From DATLYH01 sp035575035 (GTDB taxonomy: Bacteria > Planctomycetota > Planctomycetia > Gemmatales > Gemmataceae): a DNA stretch of 8,294 nucleotides. How positions within the stretch are numbered: the stretch's first letter is position 1; each line of letters starts with the position of its first letter. Made by a program: the position numbers and the translations under genes. Where the stretch lies: positions 1-8,294 of the forward strand of contig DATLYH010000280.1 in the NCBI GenBank assembly GCA_035575035.1, given 5' to 3'. Positions 6,301 to 8,294 of the stretch are shown here, piece after piece. The notes beneath the pieces were generated by a model. It had not been told where the DNA came from. It searched no databases and worked only from the letters and a program-made list of their open reading frames with translations.

Positions 6301-8097
6301 GAGCTGGCCTTCGTCGCTCGGGTGGATTACCAGGTGCGTCAGGGCGAGCTGCGCCGGGCGGCGGTGCGGCTGCGGAACTGGCCGGGTGAGGTCCGCCTGG
6401 AGGCGCCGGAGCCGGCCCAGGGAACCCCCTCCTTGCGCGGCCTGTCGGGCGATCGCATCTGGACGGTCTCCCTTCCGCCGGGGGTGACGGGCCGCTATCG
6501 GCTGACCCTGACCGGGAGCATGCCGCTGGAGAAGGCGGCCGCAGGAGTGCCGGTGCCGGATGTGACCGTGCCCCGGGCATCCGACCGGTCGGAGCGCTGG
6601 CTGGCCTTGGGCGGGCATGACCTGATACTGGAAGCGCCGCAGGGACTGGTCCCGGCGACCGAGCCCGAGCGCGAACTGCGGCCGTGGCCCGGCGAGGCCG
6701 ATCGTCTGCGTCGCAAGGGGGGCCAGGTCTGGCGGATTGAGCCGGGCGAGTGGGCCCCACGTCTCCTGCCGCGCCCGCGGCCGGCGACCGCCCCCGTCCA
6801 GGTCTTCCTGACCGAGCAGACGGCCGCGGTGGCCGACGGCCGGCGCTGGGCTCATCAAGCGGTCTACTGGCTCGTCCATGATGCCAACACCGACCTGACC
6901 GTACGGCTGCCCGACGGCGCCCGGATCGTCAACGTGCTAATCGACGAAACCCCGGTTACGCCGCTGCAACCTTCGCCCCGGCTCCTCTGGCTGCCGCTGC
7001 CAGGGGGTGCCGGCGTGCGGGCCGTGCGCTTGCGCTGGGTCTTCGATCCCGAGGCAGAGCGGCTGGACCAACCGCGCCTGGACCGGCCGCGCCTGGAAGG
7101 GGTGACGGAGGGCCCGTCGCTGTGGACAGTACATGTGCCAGCGGGGTATCGGGTCAGCTTGGATCCCGAGTCCCGCAGTTGGATGACCGGGGCTTCGAAG
7201 ACTCAGCCCCAGCCACCCCAGCCGCAGCCGGTCAGTGGTGCCGGCCTGGATGTGGCCCGGGCCGAGGCGTTCTTCCGCCTCAGCGCTCACCTGGTCGGCC
7301 AGGGCCGCGGCGCTGACCGGCAGTTGGCCATCGCCCAGCGGCGCTTCTACGAATACTGCCGCTACGCCGAGCAAGGGCTGGCAAGTGCACAGGCGTTGCT
7401 GGCGGCGGCTTCCGGTCCGGGAGGCTTGGCCAGCCCACTGGAGGAACTGCACGAGTCAAACCAGGAAGCGGCTCGCCGGTTACAGGAACTGTTCCGGCAA
7501 AACCGAGAACTGGCCCAGAAACACGGTTTCGAGGACCTGCGTGCCGGAGCGGAGCGGCAGGCCCGCGCGCCCGAACCGGCCGGTTCACACCGGCCGCTCG
7601 CCCCTCCCGAACCGGCCGGTTCACACCGGCCGCTCGCCCCTCCGCCTCCCCGGACGATGTTCCCGGTCCCGGCCGGCGGCGACGGTGAGCGGATCGCTGG
7701 GCCGCGCGGCGGCACGTTGCCGGAGCGCGGCGTGCCGCTGCACTGGCAGGGTGACCCGGAAACGCCGGCCCCGCGCCTCCGCCTGACATTGGCCCAGGCC
7801 GGCCAGACCCGGCAGGCCCTGGCCGCCTCGTTGCTGTTGCTGGTCCTGCTGGTGGTGGCCTGGGTAGTGGCCCACTTCCCCGGCATCTTCGCCTGGGTGC
7901 GGGCATTCTGGCCGGAGCAGATGGCCCTGTTGGGATGCATCGGCTGGCAGACGCTCGGCCCGAATCTGGTGGTCGTCTTCCTGATTCTGCTGGGAGTCTG
8001 CGCCCGTCTGGTCGTCCTGGTGCAGGCGGCATTGGCCCTGCTGCGTCGCTGGAGGCCAGCGGCTGCCGCGACGGGCGAAGCGGGACCGCCCGCCTGA
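253..8097 (+). CDS. Giant exported multi-domain membrane-anchored protein of unknown function (about 2614 aa)
   Basis: I do not recognise a named family or a catalytic motif. The protein starts with a signal peptide (residues 1-34). Module 1 (about 35-1300) has an entry domain (57-170, with LLEARY at 93-98 and GQHTV at 162-166). Beta-rich units of about 80-130 residues follow (about 270-390, 486-595, 697-825, 917-1010). They share a pattern of Y/W, an alternating beta strand, LP-x-G/A, then W or a hydrophobic strand, then P-L. Membrane helices lie at 1307-1323, 1332-1350 and 1357-1375, followed by a second signal-like segment at 1403-1420. Module 2 repeats the order: an entry domain (1457-1555, LLSATY at 1473-1478, GVHTV at 1545-1549) and units at about 1655-1750, 1843-1922, 2003-2092 and 2182-2264. 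A helical segment (2337-2436), a proline-rich linker and C-terminal helices (2522-2596) end the protein. Topology predicts both modules outside the cytoplasmic membrane. Several repeats are read in frame in linkers. The start is uncertain; the alternative ATG at 112 adds 47 residues. A structural or scaffolding role in the envelope is inference only. Confidence 0.85.
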   Translation: MCNFPFSKRKLLPLACVSLVVLLLSLLPAARSEAPPETPELPPFVLRPISLDRLPREMEKVRQGALVQLPFADFEERLRQARAGAAIKRPPRLLEARYRAVLKDNALHGIGQWKTSNPDAGPAILRLQPLNLALRRLRFENRDALLADFDGRTPGLLLEEAGQHTVSVEWTARGDPSPEGLLFDLRLPACAVAALELDLPDGHTVSVSPDGCLVSGPHPADDATLHRWKIGFAGRSQLHLTIRTGRGTDRPPPLVLAALQTTQKINPDSLDAEFLFDLKVLHQGVRELRCECDPQLRPYDVSAPNLESWELLPPAPSPPPLAPLGERGEETAPFSPKGARGEETAPFSPKGERGVGGEGGLGGASLPHVLVVRLREPLQTGTLRVACLAPLEVPSTAPPTRAPRQVSWTSPGMRLSDAVLRGETLVLHVHPDVRLLDWQPGVFRLLKAHTEPDGTRVWTLGGGSLDGQPQGPSQRRPSARIQTQQVEFVARQLTWWQVGPEKASLWVEVSYDVTHGRLFELTLALPPGWDVDRPPELSPPGRIRTWGVRQVQGRSLLIMEPERPLAPPARGGPLAAAPLPSRPIAPRLTVQLRWVAGVEHSDAPAWSTGASKTQPRPPVPTRPPGGALAEMAFPFPDVVPLGARLLEGALAVDFDQQLYEAFPDTSAQPAPPDEEGPWGRRTPDYYYPYRGRGVQGTLRLRQRAPRVRARCSSEVVLASGRAALAAHLFLHPEAGSTDAIDVTFSAPLTGTWNWKVVRGNNQVRAFERLPAGEAAPRLAVLGAGTPLASAGLLAVPLAAGERWRLSFTGPLREPLTLHGSGELGRPARQGRWDVPLLNVPSASHMDGEVKLFLSGADVVQIDAEGLREARAPVAAGPRGPALSPWRTFSYGPPPAALTLRGQAAEAANRSAEVAADNARLTTYVEPGGRLLQHYRFQLWNWRQQTVPVRLPAAARLLAVRVEGRWAAQLPAARVVEDSLVVDLPAPVPDRAGPASERAMLSYEILYDIDGPRWLLWARLEAEPPKLPVATLAYRHIWCLPPGVAPLLDGRQRGLPGPAAGQPWERGGLGAWERLPRAAAVELWRSGSLPLFGEREAGQEQAMAAAAAELARSRPITLGELINRLAFDYLREQGPLVLDAVALHEAGLTPSTPLPAPSSEPSANGTPLSSPSSLPPGEGEGRMRGETRSDDSPLWEDMGLVYVPCRMGALLTARRQLASWRTTDAGPGTSEAIEAAVAEAAIRGHDSSGRFWSAADWLRRGPDPERGGPYPAPFAALGTEFPWAEWEPIAGVADDSVLLVVRHEIMPGIGLALAALLCLVFWLLGPGGNRRRLAFLLIWLAVAGLAILWLPPVLHGLAWWPLVAGSVIALVWYLWSAGKARSTATAQDNGPTGESPAPRPVTPSAVLALLVVGGLAGQAAAPDEPGPRLPATVFLVPGPADAPEKQTVLAPPELLAQLEAAARQKSSGPRDPVLLSATYQGEVIDSAAEFRAVFQVYCPTDKPAPLLLPLDGIQLQEDISLDGTRAYPIAARPPQAGYVIKVKDRGVHTVQLCFRVPVQAQDDERSVRFTAPGLLQNRLTLDVPPGARYLQALIGLGPARGAQQVSTGTRGGLRLEADLGRLSPVLPPPGPLPLTAPLQVRWWQERRPPRAPTVQVRETYLWTLRADASNLTAILRYAVSRAPVTTLTLDLPEGLEVQAVDATPPAGSAGARLKDWRVVADRDGRRLEIEFNGPVLGEVPVTVQLLPGRPFGTAAELPLPTPRAEPAPEPALLAYRLDGLNAKVVEYKSLTYYDPAKFAETWQKAGRPEPMPPKLAFFFRRRPGDAPLLRLELSIPPAAVRAVQDITWRVSHQQAEFRATARLTAPKEDLALVEWDVPAAVETITGVSGPDVHHWTRSGSRVQVWLRRSVGSTEVQLAGWMPLRPGPKGGPTRFPLPAVRLVSVRAQRIFVRLTAGGDTALVAGELQNLWPLPDPRLSDQELSYIASQATYRGTFLVRPSETVADVKVLTFVEVRDRELAFVARVDYQVRQGELRRAAVRLRNWPGEVRLEAPEPAQGTPSLRGLSGDRIWTVSLPPGVTGRYRLTLTGSMPLEKAAAGVPVPDVTVPRASDRSERWLALGGHDLILEAPQGLVPATEPERELRPWPGEADRLRRKGGQVWRIEPGEWAPRLLPRPRPATAPVQVFLTEQTAAVADGRRWAHQAVYWLVHDANTDLTVRLPDGARIVNVLIDETPVTPLQPSPRLLWLPLPGGAGVRAVRLRWVFDPEAERLDQPRLDRPRLEGVTEGPSLWTVHVPAGYRVSLDPESRSWMTGASKTQPQPPQPQPVSGAGLDVARAEAFFRLSAHLVGQGRGADRQLAIAQRRFYEYCRYAEQGLASAQALLAAASGPGGLASPLEELHESNQEAARRLQELFRQNRELAQKHGFEDLRAGAERQARAPEPAGSHRPLAPPEPAGSHRPLAPPPPRTMFPVPAGGDGERIAGPRGGTLPERGVPLHWQGDPETPAPRLRLTLAQAGQTRQALAASLLLLVLLVVAWVVAHFPGIFAWVRAFWPEQMALLGCIGWQTLGPNLVVVFLILLGVCARLVVLVQAALALLRRWRPAAAATGEAGPPA
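1191..1332. repeat. In-frame palindromic C-rich/G-rich element with 39-bp tandem core
   Basis: A C-rich arm (1191-1223) and a G-rich arm (1298-1332) are imperfect inverted complements: CCCCCTCACCCCCACCCC on the left against GGGGTGGGAGGTGAGGGGG on the right. They enclose two 39-bp direct repeats. Each copy of CCCCCAAGGGGG is itself palindromic. The element encodes a Pro/Gly/Glu linker (about residues 312-365). It sits between strand-like ESWEL (307-311) and HVLVVRLREPL (368-378), which look like parts of one beta unit, so it appears inserted in a loop. It resembles the dispersed REP/MITE-like sequences that give LSPxGERG-type peptides in many bacteria; that link is from memory. Confidence 0.75.
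1224..1301 (+). repeat. 39-bp tandem direct repeat (two copies plus partial third)
   Basis: Copy 1 is 1224-1262 and copy 2 is 1263-1301. They differ at a single base (A at 1229, C at 1268), which changes Glu to Ala. A partial third copy begins at 1302. Because 39 is divisible by 3, expansion keeps the frame and yields the 13-residue unit G-E/A-RGEETAPFSPK twice. The near identity points to recent duplication or slippage. Confidence 0.9.
2074..2098 (+). repeat. GASKTQP-encoding hairpin repeat, copy 1
   Basis: This 25-bp stretch is identical to 7186-7210. It encodes T-GASKTQP (residues about 608-615). It folds as GGGGCT (2077-2082) with AGCCCC (2093-2098), extendable here to CCGGGGCT/AGCCCCGG (2075-2082 with 2093-2100), and holds the palindrome TTCGAA in the loop. 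Flanks are also alike (TGGA before, a Pro-rich stretch after). It lies in a proline-rich linker after the unit ending LTVQLRW (588-594). Confidence 0.85.
3746..3805. repeat. Pyrimidine/purine palindromic element read in frame
   Basis: Outer arms CTCCCCTC (3746-3753) and GAGGGGAG (3798-3805) and inner arms CTCTCCC (3767-3773) and GGGAGAG (3783-3789) are perfect complements around a 9-base loop, with imperfect pairing between. It encodes a Ser/Pro then Gly/Glu/Arg linker (about residues 1165-1186, including PPGEGEGRMRG). It separates a helical piece ending near 1147 from the conserved-looking LWEDMGLVYVP (1193-1203). It looks related in style to the element at 1191-1332 but is not a copy of it. 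Confidence 0.7.
4171..4377 (+). other. Central cluster of three transmembrane helices
   Basis: Hydrophobic helices cover residues about 1307-1323, 1332-1350 and 1357-1375. Loop 1324-1331 contains GGNRRR and the segment after the third helix contains GKARS. Both positive patches fit the cytoplasmic side, so module 1 lies outside and the chain ends in the cytoplasm after helix 3. This is the point where a stand-alone membrane-anchored protein would be expected to end. Confidence 0.8.
4459..4512 (+). other. Internal signal-peptide-like segment between the two modules
   Basis: Residues 1403-1420 form a second hydrophobic stretch (SAVLALLVVGGLAGQAAA) ending in an A-A-A before Pro1421, which fits a signal peptidase I site. 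It follows a Pro/Thr/Ser-rich cytoplasmic linker (1379-1402). By topology it carries module 2 back across the membrane. Either it stays as a fourth helix or it is cut, which would split the product in two. Confidence 0.6.
7063..7092 (+). repeat. 15-bp tandem duplication
   Basis: CTGGACCAACCGCGC (7063-7077) is followed at once by CTGGACCGGCCGCGC (7078-7092), 13 of 15 bases identical, encoding LDQPR then LDRPR. A third partial start, CTGGA, follows at 7093. It is a small in-frame expansion in a linker after the unit ending VRLRWVFD. Confidence 0.75.
7186..7210 (+). repeat. GASKTQP-encoding hairpin repeat, copy 2
   Basis: Identical over 25 bp to 2074-2098 and in the same reading frame, encoding T-GASKTQP (residues about 2312-2319) followed by a Pro/Gln stretch. 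The stem GGGGCT/AGCCCC is kept, though the outer two pairs of copy 1 are not. In module 2 it lies after the unit at 2182-2264 and its tail, whereas copy 1 lies earlier in module 1. The two sites are therefore not equivalent positions of the duplicated modules. Confidence 0.85.
7261..7560 (+). other. Helical, probably coiled-coil segment
   Basis: Residues about 2337-2436 lack the beta pattern of the rest and are rich in Ala, Glu, Gln, Arg and Leu, with hydrophobic spacing typical of long helices, clearest in 2396-2436 (LEELHESNQEAARRLQELF and on). It links the last beta unit to the proline-rich linker and C-terminal membrane helices, so it may act as a stalk or an oligomerisation segment; that role is inferred. 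Confidence 0.5.
7571..7642 (+). repeat. 36-bp perfect tandem repeat with hairpin
   Basis: Two identical 36-bp copies, 7571-7606 and 7607-7642, encode EPAGSHRPLAPP twice in frame. Each holds the palindrome GAACCGGCCGGTTC and an 8-bp stem CGGCCGGT/ACCGGCCG with TCAC loop (7577-7596 in copy 1). The flank GGCCGCTCGCCC (7592-7603, and again in copy 2) is shared with the leader hairpin at 208-227. The element lies in the proline-rich linker before the C-terminal membrane helices. Confidence 0.85.
7816..8040 (+). other. C-terminal transmembrane helices
   Basis: Two strong hydrophobic helices occur at residues about 2522-2540 and 2571-2596, with a possible short third at 2557-2569. The C terminus after LLRRWR is short and ends in Gly/Pro/Ala. 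An odd number of crossings from an outside module 2 would place the positive LRRWR on the cytoplasmic side, which favours three crossings; with two, it would lie outside. Confidence 0.75.
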
Positions 8098-8220
8098 TCC
8101 ATTCCTGAATTCTTTTGGCAGAGAGAAGTGCGCTTCCCTCGTAGGGTAAGCAGCCCAGCCCTTTGAAGGTGTTCTGCGGTTTCTGTAAGTCATTCCCCTG
8201 GTGGACAGTAGCTTTCCATC

Positions 8221-8231
8221 AGGGAGGTGAT
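8221..8231 (+). promoter_or_regulatory. Strong ribosome binding site for the transposase
   Basis: AGGGAGGTGAT matches the anti-Shine-Dalgarno complement almost completely and lies 4 bases before ATG 8236 (the GGAGG core ends 8 bases before it). It fixes the start of the downstream gene. It is far stronger than either candidate site for the giant gene. Confidence 0.8.
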
Positions 8232-8235
8232 ACGG

Positions 8236-8294
8236 ATGTTGTTCGGCGAGGTCTTTGAGCGTTTTGTCCAGGAGAGCCCGATCTGTGTTATGAC
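8236..8294 (+). CDS. IS4-family-like transposase, N-terminal fragment (runs off the window)
   Basis: Nineteen codons are visible, reading MLFGEVFERFVQESPICVM, then the window ends. The GEVFxRFVExSPxxVM pattern is one I recall from the start of IS4-type (DDE) transposases common in planctomycetes and cyanobacteria. No catalytic residue is within view. Its strong ribosome binding site and different base composition fit a mobile gene next to, but not inside, the giant gene. With so few residues the family call rests on memory of the N-terminal pattern, and a non-transposase gene cannot be excluded. Confidence 0.55.
   Translation, partial: MLFGEVFERFVQESPICVM

Larger units (their letters stand above)
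8098..8294 (+). mobile_element. Left part of a probable insertion sequence (IS4-type), boundary unresolved
   Basis: The 138 bases between the giant gene stop (8097) and the transposase start are less GC-rich by eye than the gene body, and they lead into a transposase-like N terminus with a very strong ribosome binding site. The left inverted repeat cannot be fixed because the right end lies outside the window, so the start given here is only the outer limit. The giant gene appears to end naturally before it. An imperfect hairpin (8121-8140) is present. Confidence 0.4.

Noticed and set aside
5482..6879. 465-residue open frame on the minus strand
   Set aside because: It lies wholly opposite the giant gene. 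Long antisense frames are expected in GC-rich DNA with strong third-position bias. Its composition (Gly/Gln/Arg/Pro) shows no domain and the plus-strand beta pattern is continuous across it.
7571..7642. CRISPR array
   Set aside because: The repeats are directly adjacent with no spacers and are translated in frame; the same applies to 1224-1301.
8121..8140. Intrinsic terminator after the giant gene
   Set aside because: GAGAGAAG/CTTCCCTC can form an 8-bp stem with one mismatch and a TGCG loop, but no T-run follows on the plus strand and an A-run, not a T-run, follows on the minus strand.
8163..8191. Promoter TTGAAG, 17 bases, TAAGTC before the transposase
   Set aside because: The -35-like box and spacing are fair, but the -10 box matches consensus at only two positions, which is near chance.

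Overview
The window is dominated by one giant gene on the + strand. It reads without a stop from an ATG at 252/253 (or possibly from 112) to the TGA at 8095-8097 and encodes about 2614 residues. A short stretch at the right edge starts what looks like an IS4-type transposase. The DNA is very GC-rich by eye. Four things together suggest a member of the Planctomycetota, perhaps Gemmata-like: the high GC, a giant exported beta-rich protein with LPxG/W signatures, several small GC-rich palindromic or tandem repeats read in frame inside the gene, and the AATGGCA heptamer repeat before it. This is recognition from memory, not a database result.

Layout. Bases 1-252 hold no gene I can assign with confidence. 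They carry a heptanucleotide tandem array (122-163) and two hairpins (183-199 and 208-227), and two open frames entering from the left end here. The giant gene follows. Its product has an N-terminal signal peptide, a first exported beta-rich module (to about residue 1300), three transmembrane helices (1307-1375), a short cytoplasmic linker, a second signal-peptide-like hydrophobic segment (1403-1420), a second exported beta-rich module (1421 to about 2335), a helical and probably coiled-coil segment (about 2337-2436), a proline-rich linker, and two or three C-terminal membrane helices. After the stop, 138 bases lead to a strong ribosome binding site and the first 19 codons of the transposase.

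Interpretation. The two halves share domain order: export signal, a paired Y-x..A/HTV domain, repeated sandwich-like units, an LP-x-[AG]-A domain, then membrane helices. I infer that the gene arose by duplication or fusion of two membrane-anchored, signal-peptide-bearing proteins, with the second signal peptide preserved inside the fusion. A separate layer of small repeats sits in linkers and loops without breaking the frame: a 39-bp tandem inside a C-rich/G-rich inverted repeat, a second pyrimidine/purine palindrome, two copies of a GASKTQP-encoding hairpin and a 36-bp tandem hairpin. The molecular function is unknown. I would call it a giant envelope-anchored protein, possibly structural or scaffolding, and no catalytic motif was recognised.
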